Source: Trichoplax sp. H2 (Eukaryota; Placozoa; Uniplacotomia; Trichoplacea). Taken from it: a stretch of DNA of 64,000 bases. Below, one piece after another: positions 29,399 to 43,230 of this stretch. Where the stretch lies: the NCBI GenBank assembly GCA_003344405.1, contig NOWV01000041.1:124001-188000 (forward strand), in the 5' to 3' direction. The position numbers and the translations under genes were made by a program. The notes beneath the pieces were generated by a model. It was not told the origin of the DNA. It saw only the letters and a list, made by a program, of their open reading frames with translations, and searched no databases. The first letter of the stretch is position 1; each line of letters starts with the position of its first letter.

Positions 29399-30505
29399 TG
29401 TTGTAAATTCAAAATCTTGTTATCTTAAGTGCTTCCCTATATGAAGTCATCATTCAATGTTACTCCGTGATTTGTGCACAGTACTGTAGGTATTAATGAA
29501 TTTCTCAGATAATCAATTTTATAAAAATGCGTAGTATGACTTGCTTAAAATTAGCTGTGCATACAATGTAAATAACGTTGCAATTTTAGTCATAAATGCA
29601 AATATTCAAGGATAACTGAGAGGATATCCTGTAGAAATGAATATTTATTTCTTGATATAGCATCAACCAGTCTATGTATTATCAAAATATATAATATCTA
29701 CTATATCTACTGTATATTGTACTATATAATGTCAGTAAAGAATAGCACAGCATTTATTGAGTGCAATTAAAATTAGTCAAAAGTTATAACAAAATAACAA
29801 TCTATATGTTGCGTAGCATATATGCAATAAGTTATGCACATATGTAATGAAGTATATAGTTTATGTGTATAATACTGTAGTTAAATTGTAATTGTAATGT
29901 AAGGCCCTTTTGAAAGTGATGGCTTATTATCTAAAAAAATGATAGCGAATAACGATGGTATGAAATCAATAATATGAAATGTAAAATACTTTAGCACTAC
30001 ATTCTACGTCTACTTTCCTGTAAAATAGCTAAAATAAAGGAATTTCTCAACAATAAACGACCTACAGTACTATATGCTGCATCATTTGATCATCATTTTT
30101 CTGGCGTTATACAAGCAAAGTGAGCTAGAAAGAAGGAGGTTCTGCTGATGTAATAAATGTATGAATAACGTCATCCAGCCACATTTAGTAGTACTGTTCA
30201 ACATTATATTATCAACAACGCTGACTATGATACTGTACGGTGTAGAGTATACAAATGTATAGGGTTGGCATATAGAATTACCGTTTGGTCTGTCAACGTA
30301 TGTATAGTCGCAAACATTGACTGGTTGGCGTATAGAATTACCGTTACGTCGGTGAACGTATAGGCTGACCGGTTTCTTACACTAACCGTAATATACATAC
30401 ATACTGTAGAGCGCAGATAGGATAGGTTTAGCGTGCTCATTGGAGCATAGGAGTTCGCAGTTTTAAATTATCTTACCTTGTCATCAGCAATATCTCGAAT
30501 AAAAA
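29399..30505. other. Intergenic, with a short imperfect direct repeat
   Basis: Segments at about 30265-30300 and 30326-30361 repeat ttggcgtatagaattaccgt(t) followed by a (g/c)gtctg/cggtgaacgta-type block, period about 61 bp. Nothing else is recognised. The right end should hold the OPA3 promoter. Confidence 0.45.
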
Positions 30506-31776
30506 ATGGTAGCATTACCACTTACTAAACTCTTCTATCTAGGTATTAAACAGATATCGAAGCCATTGGTATATAGAATAAAGACTGCTGCCAAAGGAAG
30601 CCCATTCTTTAGGAAATATATTTGCATACCCCCAGCCCAAGGTACTGTACTGTTATGCACACGCAAAGCACAAGTTAACCCTAAGTATATCCTCCTATCT
30701 TTCTAGTTGTAAACCGATATAGACAATAATGTAAACTAGCTACATCTACATAACGGTGCTGAACTCTTAGATAATGTTATAATTTCGACTAGTTAATAAA
30801 TAAGATAAATGAATAGTTGCTTAATCGCTTCTATGGATAAACTCTTTGCTAGTTATTCCTGCAACCTATAAAATCAGTTGTGGTTGAAGTTGCAATGAAT
30901 GCATGCTGCGCTACGTGTGCTATATCACTATCTACTAACATTTACGTACTAACTGTTGTATACCGTACTATTTGATCACAGCATCATCACTTTATGTTGA
31001 ACATTATTCATTTAAGGCACTTTAGTTAATCTACTACACAAAATTTGCGATGTTTATACCAAAATGACCCAAATCAAATAGTCGATTTTTCCCTTTATTT
31101 TACCAAATACGTTATTCTCACGTTGAAAGCCATTAAAATACTAAATTTTTATATGATGGTTTCATTTACAGCACATCATTGGCTGGAATTAAATGTTAAA
31201 ATGAGATTAATGGGCTTCAAGGGTAGAGCTGAAATTAAACCTCTGAATGAAGCAAATGCTATTGAATTGGGTTCCGAAATCCTAGGAGAAACCTTAATAT
31301 TTGGTATAGCAGCGGGTACTATTCTTGCAGAATACTATAGAGGCCAAAGAAACGAAAGGAAGAAAGAAGACGTACAAAATGAAACGTTAGCGTTACTGGT
31401 AGAAAAAGTTTCGGAACTAGAATTACAGATGCATCAGCAATCTGCTGAACTGAGAGAGCTAAGAAGAGGCATATCTTATCAAGATAGCAATAAGTGGACT
31501 AACCTATCCAATATTGATATTAAATTGTCTAGTAGTATTACAAATGAAAGTAGTAGTACCTCCACAAAGACGAAGAATGCAGATATCAATAAATCCAGCC
31601 GAGCAAAGGAAGAAAGTACTCAATCAGAGTCTATGTCTAGTTTCTTCTCTTGGCTTTTTAGTAATTCAAACGCTAGTAATGATCGTTCTGCCTCAGTCAA
31701 TACAGGTGACAGAGAATCTAATTCAGTTAACGAGCAGGCTATAACAGATACTAAGGGCGTTGAACCCAAACATTGA
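30506..31776 (+). CDS. OPA3: OPA3-like mitochondrial membrane protein, two exons
   Basis: OPA3 is a mitochondrial membrane protein; human mutations cause optic atrophy and 3-methylglutaconic aciduria, and its biochemical role is unsettled. Exon 1 is 30506-30641 ([20 protein letters not shown], then [10 protein letters not shown]). Exon 2 is 31172-31776 and begins [18 protein letters not shown], then [19 protein letters not shown]. The phase-1 junction restores the family's PPAQ-xHW boundary. A hydrophobic segment, [18 protein letters not shown], and a coiled coil ([20 protein letters not shown]) follow. The protein is 246 aa, longer than the roughly 180 aa of vertebrate OPA3. The extra length is a Ser/Asn/Thr-rich low-complexity tail. 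The longer open frame upstream of exon 2 (from 31045) reads through intron sequence and is not used. Confidence 0.95.
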
Positions 31777-33734
31777 TATTTAAATTAAATTTATTGAATG
31801 CTTTTCTATTAAATCATATAGTATACATACAATTCAGATAAAGATATTCGCGTTTACAGCATATACTGTACGTGCACGTTGGAGGGGTGTCATATCTCTT
31901 ATACTGTACAGTACAGTAATTTATAAACTTCACGACAGTAAGCCTTACTACACGCACAACTTTTCTGGCATCAAGCCAACGGAATCAGATGCTGGCTAAA
32001 CCTACAAGCTAAGCTGATCAAGCGTATTGTATTTGTTGTGCTGATGTTTCTCTGATGAGATATACGAGTATAATGTACTGGTATACTACCAACTGTTCTG
32101 CTGCCTTAAGTTGTGGATTTTACTGTCTAATTAATTTAAGACAAATAGTTAATTTTTATACTTATTTGCTTCTGCTAAAATTGATGTGGAGCATTTAGGA
32201 TAAGTTCGTATTGTTTGTATTGTTACGCATAAACCTATGTACGGTACATTAAATTGCTATATAATACAAGTCGTGAAAATTAATTGCAACTACTGGATAC
32301 ATTATATTATATGCAAATGCAATATAAATTATATCATTATTTCATGCCTCATTAATGTTTCGTGGTGTAAGATTTTTAATAAAAAATCTGCGAAGATTGT
32401 ACTATCCAATTCTTGGTAGTACAGTACACAGTCTACTACCACAGCATATGTTTATATATGCTTAATGTAGTTATGATTGGCTCTTAATTGATTAATATGC
32501 AGACTTTATGAATCTGTCTTTAAGAAATTTTACAGTAAAATTATATTTGAAACCCATTAGCAGAATATTGTTCGGTGAACTGTAAATAAAAATTATCTAG
32601 TCGTTCCTTATGTTGCAATAGAATTTATCTCAGTTTATAAAAAATCGTTTTTATTCGGTAATGCAACAAGTTATACACTGTAAGTGGGTAGTACGTATGT
32701 ACGAGTATATATATAATATACGTATTCTTAATTCTGCTTGCACGAACATAAACATTATAATGCTATGTTGCACAACAGTACTCGGCTCACGTACACATAT
32801 CCGATAAAAAAGATTTCATATCTATGAAGTTAATGATGAGTACACCTATACTGCCACCAATTGAACGTTATTTGTCTTGAGAACTACATCAATATAACGA
32901 AGGCAATTAATGGGAATGCACTTGATGATTTTATACCATCTTTATTTACGAAATCTACATATACAGAATATCGAATAACTTGTAAACAACTAAATTCGTT
33001 TACTGTACGTGTTTACATTTCTGAACGACATAGGGCCGGGATACTCGTTTGAACGTATTACTTTACCTATCATGCCTTCGTACACTAATTATTGTAGCAT
33101 GGTGCTCACATTTTAACAAGTTATGGTAAAGTTTCCTCAAGTTGAGGTAATCATGTATTCCTTAGCTACATTTTATTTAAAAAGTTTAAAATTACAGAAT
33201 ACTTGAGACAGGCAATATTTCACGTCATCTATTCAGATGGAAGAAAGAAATTAATATGGGTCAAAGTAATTACGAAATCTACCCTAAGGTACTGCCTACA
33301 TCTTACCTGACTAATTTGCATGGGTATATCATATGAAAATAATAATGCAAGAGCTTTACATATATGTGTAGAGCTGGAAAGCGAGATGTTACATTAATGT
33401 CGTAGGTAACTCATAAGGTTATATATAATCCATCAGCTCCGATGCGTACAGTACGGAAACTATATTTAAAATTCTAATTAAATTCAGAGTAAATCGCACA
33501 AATTATAAATCGATTCGTAACCCTAAATCTAATTTAGAGATGCAATGTAAGAAATTGATAATGCACGTTTTGCTGAATGTGAAATAGTAAATTATTCTGT
33601 GTAGTACTTGCACATTTTAGGGCAAGATCATTTTAAATTGTTCACATTAATATTATGCCTCAAATAAAATTAAGCAATTATAAACGTTGACGCTAATTAG
33701 ATACATAATATACTGTACAACAGAAGGATTAGTT
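31777..33734. other. Intergenic between convergent genes, nothing recognised
   Basis: AT-rich sequence holding the 3' ends of OPA3 and RAD51. Short GTAC words occur near 31865, 31910 and 32420. No coding exon or RNA gene is supported; open frames at 32237 and 32861 look random. Confidence 0.4.
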
Positions 33735-35459
<1,725 letters not shown>

Positions 35460-35755
35460 TGGTAGTGATAGTATTAATTAATGCTTCGATTACTAGAAAA
35501 TGCTAAAGGTTGATGATAAGATTAGATTTCAAGAATGATATCCACAGTACTAAAACTTTATGTATAATGCGAATTATTTATTAATGAATTCAAATGAACG
35601 ATCACTAATCTTGTACGATTAAACTAAACTATAAAGCCGTTCTTGGTTATAGGAAATTTTTATTTAGTCATTCGCTACTGAGATTTAGTAATAAAATGCA
35701 ATACTCGTAAAATACAGTACATGAAAATGCCAGCGATCCCATGAATACACGACTT

Positions 35756-36103
35756 TTACACGATCCAATGCCAGTTTACAATTCATAAAGTATTGATTCT
35801 GATAACAGATTGCATTCGTAATGGTCCTTGCCTGTATTTGACTACACTAGCTAATAGTTCAAGGACTCGAAAAAGTTCCAATGTCCCAAGCAACAATTAC
35901 ACGTCCATTCATGATTACAGGCAGAGATAATTACACGATCCAATGCCAGTTTATAATTAATAAAGCATTGACTGTAATATCAGATTGCATTCATAATGGT
36001 CCTTGCCTGTATTTGACACCACTAGTTAATAGTTAAAGGACTCAAAAAAGTTCGATGTCCCAAGCAACAACTATACGTCCATTCATGATTACAGGCAGAG
36101 ATA
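35756..36103. repeat. Tandem direct duplication, period about 175 bp
   Basis: Two adjacent copies (about 35756-35930 and 35931-36103) each run from tacacgatccaatgccagtt to gattacaggcagagataat, with roughly one difference in ten bases. Confidence 0.9.
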
Positions 36104-36329
36104 ATAGTACAGTAGAGTATACAGCTTTGCGATTAAGTTCCAATTTTTCATAATGCTTCGTACTACCTACACGCAATAATCTATTATATGAGGGCTATGT
36201 TAGAGTATCTCCCATTTCATAATAAGGGGAAAGCCATATTCATTAAGTTGAAATACTTTAGTAGTTCATAGCTGTTGATCACCAGTAGTAACTAGCTAGC
36301 CAAACTGCTGTATTTATTATTTACGACAT

Positions 36330-36430
36330 TGGATACTGTACAGTACGTCATCGTCTGTAACTACTGTACACTGTAGTACTCTGTGATACAGTGTACAGTA
36401 CACTATAGCCCAGCATACAGTACGGTAGGT
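36330..36430. repeat. GTAC-palindrome cluster
   Basis: Short run of tactgtacagtac, tactgtacactgtagtac and gtgtacagtacacta words, of the same family as those near 9.2 and 25 kb. Confidence 0.6.
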
Positions 36431-36566
36431 GCTGTTATGGCGCGAATATTGCACTCCTTTAAAATGTCCCATACGACGACATTGTACTATGTGAATTAAT
36501 CATGATTAAGCGAACCAAAGATGATCAAGATTCTTGCTATTTTCGACTTTTATGGTCTGGCGTTTG

Positions 36567-37004
36567 AACTTACACTGTATTAGCCAAGAAATAGGAGATT
36601 TGACTGAAAACTTGATGATGTCATCTCTTCTACTTACTAATTCTGTAGTCTGTCGTACTGATATTCTACAGTGTAGTAGATTGGTGTGAGGCGATTCGTT
36701 GTACTGTATATATATTGGTGAAAATTATTTTCAATCGTTTCTAGCGAAATTCTTTAGTCAACAGACAGCAAATGGAGTTACAGTAACTTACACTGTATTA
36801 GCCAATAAATAGGAGATTTGACTGAAAAATTGATGATGTTATTTCTTCTACTTACTAATTCTGTAGTCTGTCGTACTCATATTCTACAGTGTAGTAGATT
36901 GGGGGTGTGAGGCGATTCGTTGTACTGTATGTATTGGTGAAAATTATTTTCAATCGTTTCTAGCGAAATTCTGTTATCAACAGACAGCAAAAGGAAGTTA
37001 CAGT
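36567..37004. repeat. Tandem direct duplication, period about 218 bp
   Basis: Copy 1 (36567-36784) and copy 2 (36785-37004) both begin aacttacactgtattagcca and end gacagcaaa followed by ggagttacagt or ggaagttacagt. They abut exactly and differ by a few substitutions and small indels. Confidence 0.92.
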
Positions 37005-37734
37005 ATTTTCTTACGGCAGGTGAAGACAGACCACAAGTTAGAACAAAGTTACTTGACTATCCAATACTGGAAAGCTTTGAGTGATTTCAAAAATGACTCA
37101 GGCTAAATGGAAATCATCCATCAATAGAGTACTGTAAATCCAAATGGACTTGACTAGTCACTTACTGGCTCTTGACTAAATGAATCACCAGTACAACTTA
37201 GTAAGCTGACATAAAGTCGCAAAAAAGTTGCATCTCTAGCGAATAACCAAAGGAAAGGTGCTTTACTGTAACCCCTACTACTTTAATCAAGTAGTACCTC
37301 TATTTGAAAATACTATACGATGTACTTATGTTAACATGTTGATCATTACTGATACCGCTTGAAGAACTGTAGTAATTTGATTTTTAGAAAGGTCTATAGA
37401 ACACGTCGTGCATGCTTTGTAAAAGTCACTCGATTGCAATTGAAGTTCAATTTATTCCGGCTATCTGGATAAAAGCAAAGACATACCTGCAAATGATAAT
37501 AGAACGAGTGCAGGATAATATTGGAATGGATTTGCAAAGTGCCAACTGGATAAAATGAATAATCTCTCAATTCTCTCTTACTTGAAATTCCAATCCACGA
37601 TCCAATGTGTTGATGGAAAAAATTCAGCGTTAACTACTGACGATACTGTAGTCAAATGGACAACAGTGACGACGCAACAATCTGCTAATCTGCTATGCAC
37701 GCGTACAAAATAATTATTTATTTTAGAATGGACC

Positions 37735-38205
37735 GTTTAGGGCTGAAGACACGGTACGGCACGGCACGGTACGCAAAGAATGATTCGCAACTGATTGAAT
37801 GGTACTGTAGAGCGAAGTGCAGAGATACTGATGTAACATTCTATGTTATGCCACTTGAATAACACTGGCGTGAACAGCACTGAGCACAAAGAGTACAGTA
37901 TAAGCACAGACCATAGCACAGGCTTATCTCCTGCCCGTACAGTACAGTGTACAGTACATGACACTGACATTCGGTAAACCACTGTACACTGTACCGTATC
38001 GTACCGTAGACTCACGTACAGTGTAACACGGCAGACCTCGAGTCATGGTGCAGTGTGTGACTTGCGAGTCTGTGCAAGCTCAAACAAAGCTAAAACTAGC
38101 AAAGCGGTTAGCGCCTGGTAAATAGAGTTGATGATGTAACCTATGGTGCACTGTACAGTACTGCAGTTAGTATCGCCAACTGCTATACTGTACTGTACTG
38201 TACGA
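37735..38205. repeat. GTAC- and GGTAC-rich palindrome cluster
   Basis: Repeated cggtacggcacggcacggta at 37751 and gtacagtacagtgtacagta near 37938 face complementary words near 37981-38020 (actgtacactgtaccgta, cgtaccgta). A further tactgtactgtactgtac run lies near 38188, followed by an A/AAAG tract at 38206-38228. Minus-strand frames here are artefacts of this composition. Confidence 0.65.
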
Positions 38206-38564
38206 TCCAAAAAAAAGAAAAAAAAAAATATCGGTGACAACACCAGTTGACAGTCCCATCAATCGCTGAACACTGTCCATGCTGTCATGATCATCCTATT
38301 GCGTCAAAATTCTGTCGTCCTTTCAGCCATTTACTGTATTCAATCCTTGCTTTATGATATTAATTCAGCTTCAAAGTCATGAAAACAAATAAATTGACTC
38401 AAAGCAATAGTGCCGATCTACTAAATAAGATATAATGACACTATGGCGTCATCACTAGGGTTGGTACTTGCTCGAACAAGCTATCCAAATCCAAAAAGCG
38501 CGCGTTTTCCAAACAGAGAATTTCATTGGTTACCGTGAAATGATACTGCGCATTGTGCAATAGC

Positions 38565-38705
38565 CACCATACTGTGCACGGTGCAGTACAGTACACTAGT
38601 ACAGAATCAAAATTGTGTGACAGCGTCAGCTACAGTACACTGTACTGTAGTGAACCCGTACAGTCAATTAAAGTACCGTAGTGTTCTACTGTACACTGTA
38701 GAGTA
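38565..38705. repeat. GTAC-palindrome cluster
   Basis: Contains cacggtgcagtacagtacac, tacagtacactgtactgtag and ctactgtacactgtagagta. The gtagagta end resembles the gtagagtgcagt spacer of the hairpins near 9310 and 23271, supporting a common family. Confidence 0.6.
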
Positions 38706-39746
38706 TGCCTCCGTCAGTCGTCTGTCGTACACCATTCACCGAGATTGCGACTAATCACTATGATCAAGTGAATAGGAAAAGGGAGGGACGGCCAACGGAC
38801 GTTCACGGCAATGATCAAGCTGACCAGTATCGTTCTAATCATTCGGATCAACATCAATCTACGACTCCCCTATATCCTATGTGTAAAATCGACTGCATCA
38901 ATATCACTATGCAACTCTCCTACAGTATATTGCATGTATAAAATACCAATCTACAGTACTGTACTGTATTAACAGATACATATATCAATGACTCAACCAA
39001 ACCTATCAAGCAGCTCATTTATTGGGTTGACAATACCGCAGACACTGAGTACAGGAGATCGTTTCAGATAGACAGTCACGGTACTGTCGCCCATGACTGT
39101 ACTGAGCAGTGAACAGATGAGCAATACGGGGTATGCCCTTGTTGACGGGCCTGCGCAGTGCACTCTACAGTTCACTACAGTAGCATGCAGTGCAACTAGC
39201 GTAAGTGGATAGTTTGTACTGTAGAGGACAGTAGTTTGTACCACACTTACTGAACAGGTTACAGTACTCGACATCAGGTTGTAACCAACATGTACTGTAC
39301 TGGATGTGGTATTTCTTCATCGCAAATTGCAATCCGATAGGATAGTCTGGCAACGGAAATGGAATAAGCAAAACTATGGCAGATAATCGCCTCAACAGTT
39401 CATCGATTTCCACTCTTCGTACGACCACAGTGGCTAAAAAGTCCTTCCTCAACCCTCAAAATGTTTCTTTACATGATATGGTCCGTGGTGATCACATGAT
39501 TGTATCGGTTGTCAATTCTAAATTCGAGGAATTATATCAAAACAGCCCAGCACCGAAGGTACATTGACCACTTGTATAGGTTATCATACGACATGGATTC
39601 TGTACTTTGTAAATTGATCAATAGATTACACCACCTGATTGCACTACCACATCTAGTTTACATTGATCTATGTATAGTGTAGCTTGCACTTTATTGGACG
39701 ATATATTGTAATAGATCAATAAATACAGTCACATCTTCGGAATTTC

Positions 39747-40170
39747 TGTAGAGTATCGCGAGGAACTGCAGCATTTGAAGATTGCAATTCCTGCACTTTA
39801 CTCTGACGCTATCCACACTAGAAATGATTACTAAATGTAAATACAACAAACGATTCTCTACAATGCCAGTACAGTAGTATGCTGTGTAGAGCATCGCGAG
39901 GAACTGCAGCATTTGAAGATTACAATTCCTGCACTTTACTCTGACGCTATCCACACTAGAAATGATTACTAAATGTAAATACAACAAACGATTCTCTACA
40001 ATGCCAGTACAGTAGTATGCTGTGTAGAGCATCGCGAGGAACTGCAGCATTTGAAGATTACAATTCCTTCACTTTACTCTGACGCTATCCACACTAGAAA
40101 TGATTACTAAATGTAAATACAACTAACGATTCTCTACAGAGAATGATACAATGCCAGTACAGTAGTATGC
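39747..40170. repeat. Three tandem copies of a 138-bp unit
   Basis: Copies begin at 39747, 39885 and 40023 with tgtagag(t/c)atcgcgaggaa, continue through gctatccacactagaaatga and end near cagtacagtagtatgc. The third copy has a 10-base insertion near 40140. Because 138 is divisible by three, a minus-strand frame stays open across the copies and encodes a repeated 46-residue unit; this does not by itself indicate a gene. Confidence 0.93.
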
Positions 40171-40451
40171 TATATAGGATTCGCAACTAGACTACTGCAA
40201 TGTAGTAGGTTTACCAACAATATAGTGTAAGGATCGTATTGACAAGACGAATATGAAAAGATATGACCAGATTCTACCACTACTGCACATAAAGTCGATA
40301 CTGGTGACTTCGATAGCTGAGTGTTATAATGATTATATAATATATGTCATATTCGTATACGGTAGAGTTAGCTGTTGCGCAGCTTTACGTAACAAGACCA
40401 TTTGCTGATTCATGAACCCTGAGAAAGAATATTGGAACTTGAAAAGGTAGC

Positions 40452-40835
40452 TTTACAATCAGTTTCGACATTACTCTTGTACTAAACTAGTTCGAGGTGC
40501 TGTCATCGAACACGTCAACAGTACAAATATGGCGAATGTTACTCTACGCTTATTTGGTACCTGCTTACTACAGCAAGCCAACTTACTACCCTATCCTAAT
40601 CCTACCTCGCTAAACTATCGCTGCTTGTTTTCACCGTATTGAAATCTTTTACAATTAGTTTCGACATTACTCCTGTACTAAACTATTTGGAGGTGCTGTC
40701 ATCGAATGCATCAACAGTACAAATATGGAGAATGTTACTCTACACTTATTTGGTACCTACTTCCTGCAAGCCGACTTACTACCCTATCCTAATCCTACCG
40801 CGCTAAACTATCGCTGCTTGTTTTCACCGTATTTG
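40452..40835. repeat. Tandem direct duplication, period about 195 bp
   Basis: Copy 1 (about 40452-40646) and copy 2 (about 40647-40835) share tttacaat(c/t)agtttcgaca through accctatcctaatcctacc to gctgcttgttttcaccgtat. A few substitutions and one short deletion (ttactacagcaagcc against ttcctgcaagcc) separate them. Confidence 0.9.
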
Positions 40836-41422
40836 AATCAAGACTAAATATTGTGTGCGAAAGATACAAAATTGATGCAATACTCTTTTTCAACTCATGT
40901 TACTATAGCGCGGGTACAGTATTGCATAAGCAATAACATCATTTTGCTGTTATGCCAGAAATCATCATCACCGCCGCATTAATATACTTGACTGTATACT
41001 TTATGCCACTCAATGTTAGCCTTTATTTTAGCAGTTTATAGTACTTCACGTGAAATCATTCTTAAATTAATCCTAACCGAGTCTACAGTACTGTACTTGT
41101 ACTGGATGGATAAATGTTGGACTCACATTTTTAGACAAGTTATGGACTACTTTTGGTCTTGCTTTTAGTGTCCTATACTTGCTTGTATCTATTCTACAGT
41201 ACTCTTCACAGCACATACCATATACCAGTACATACGAATTGTAATCAAAATCACCCTAATCCAGCACCGCACTGTGTAGTATTACTGTAGTAAACTCTTA
41301 CTGTCGTTCTGATGAGATCCCATTCTCCAATACTTATTGCCGCATTGACTGTTTCTAAGCTAATTCAGGACTCCATTGATAGTCGATCGCTAGAATAGGC
41401 GTAAGTATTCTTTCCGAATTCG

Positions 41423-41659
41423 ATGTAAATTATTTTAATAGCAATGAATCAATTTTGCGACTGATTTCAGAGCTCCAATTTGATATGCATAGTACGTTTA
41501 CCTCTATGATATGAAGTATTGCTCAGTAGTATGCAGTACTATGTAAATTATTTTATTAGCAATGAATCAATTTTGCGGCTGATTTCAGAGCTCCAATTTG
41601 ATATGCTTAGTACGTTTACCTTTATGATATGAAGTATTGCTCAGTAGTATGCAGTACTA
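41423..41659. repeat. Tandem direct duplication, period 118 bp
   Basis: Copies at 41423-41540 and 41541-41659 are almost identical, starting atgtaaattattttaatagc or atgtaaattattttattagc and ending cagtagtatgcagtact. Confidence 0.93.
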
Positions 41660-41793
41660 TACAGTGAACATTTTGAAGACTGTCCACGAAATACCTGTAT
41701 GATTCATTGTATGCACTGCGTATACGAGTATGGACGAAATGGTTTGTTTCGGCCACGAAGAATATCTTATGTGTCACTAAATCATTCTTTTGG

Positions 41794-41820
41794 TACATCC
41801 TATCCTATCCTATCCTATAA
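41794..41820. repeat. CTATC pentanucleotide microsatellite
   Basis: Four uninterrupted tandem copies of a ctatc/tccta pentamer: catcctatcctatcctatcc then tata. Confidence 0.85.
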
Positions 41821-42531
41821 AGCATAATTTTATTGCTGTGTTGGCCATTAATAATGTTTTAATATTACAGATATTACTGTACGTTACTTGATTAAGCAAG
41901 GCACAAGCTACAGTAATTATTATACGTAGACAAAGCTGGTAATCTACTTCGCAGCATAGAGCACATTTTGCAGATACGTACCAGTGTGTGCACGTGGTTT
42001 TGTGAAATAAATCGCTGCCTTGTGCAGTGTGTAGATTTTAAGAGCCTCAGATCACATTTCAGAGTTGGAAAGAATGAACATTTGGCAGACCTTTCATTGT
42101 GCAAACAGTTGCAAATCCTCCCTCAGAAGTCCGAACGAACAAATTGTGATTCAATGTCGACCAACCATGCCAATTACTGTATTCGCTGTACGTATAACTT
42201 ATGAGTTCTATGAATCACACTTTTCCACCTTTATGTGCACAGTGCTGGCAATCGTGACACTTTATTGGCAAATATTGTCGCCTATTAAAGCAGTATTTGC
42301 CTGTAAAGGTACAAAATGAAGTGTGAATGAGTGATCGTAAAGGGTTCATGACGTCAATATTCAACAATAGTGACAAGATTCTTAATGATATTATCGAATA
42401 TTGCTATGTGTTGATTGTTGATTATTCGTCTCCTTTTTACGTTCAACTCGTATACATCCTGTACTGCTTTATAACATTACTGAGCCCGTCTATCGACACA
42501 CTTATGAGTGGAAATTTTGGGGATCGCAACT

Positions 42532-42848
42532 AATACGCACGAAGAAGCAGAGGTCAACTAGACCATACCGAATCAACCTTTAATTTTATGTGGTAAAAAA
42601 TATTATCTATTAGCTATTACTGAAATATCATCTTGTTATGGTAAATTGCAACATCGCCCAGTATACGATAAAATTTTTCAACATAGAGTTGATACACACG
42701 AAGAAGTAGTGGTCAACTAGAACATACCGAATCAACCTTTAATTTTATGTGGTCAAAAATATCTACTAGCTATTACTGAAATATCATCTTGTTCTAGTAA
42801 ATTCGACATCGCCCAATATACGATAAACTTTTCAACATAGAGTTGATA
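42532..42848. repeat. Tandem direct duplication, period about 158 bp
   Basis: Copy 1 (42532-42690) and copy 2 (42691-42848) both run from cacgaagaag(c/t)ag through cataccgaatcaaccttta to ttcaacatagagttga, with scattered small indels. Confidence 0.92.
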
Positions 42849-43230
42849 GCAGACGATCACTTTAGACGCTTAACTAATATTATCATTATTGTTCACTCTC
42901 AAGAGCTATTTATGTGTCCTATTAAAGTGTGTAACTATGACTGAAGGTTTTTTAGTTTAGTCACATTCAATTTTTAATTATTTGATTAAAAGTACGTTCA
43001 AAATATTTTTAATATGGTATGTAACCAAACGTCAGTATTCAAGAATATGATTATAAAATTATTGAACTACGGCTTTAACAAAGGTAGAAATACTTTGTTG
43101 TAATTCTCCCATTAGTTAGATATTGATTCTGTAACAATAACATCAATCATTTAATCGATGTTAAAATTCATCCTAGCTAAGTTTTATCATGCTTGCGATC
43201 GTTTTCTAGAGCTGGGATAAATATAAGAAG

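Larger units (their letters stand above)
35460..43230. other. Repeat-built gene desert
   Basis: This 7.8-kb stretch has no supported gene. It consists of adjacent direct duplications of 118-218 bp and GTAC-palindrome clusters, each listed separately, with unique AT-rich spacers. Open frames here (for example 38705-38941, 39376-39567, 42065-42319) have no recognised domain. The one at 39376 ends beside a possible GTACAT donor but has no partner exon. Confidence 0.5.

Noticed and set aside
39165-39567. Opposite-strand frames including a 63-aa plus frame (MADNRLNSSSIS...)
   Set aside because: The plus frame looks mildly protein-like and ends by a GTACAT donor, but no partner exon, domain or homologous family could be found.
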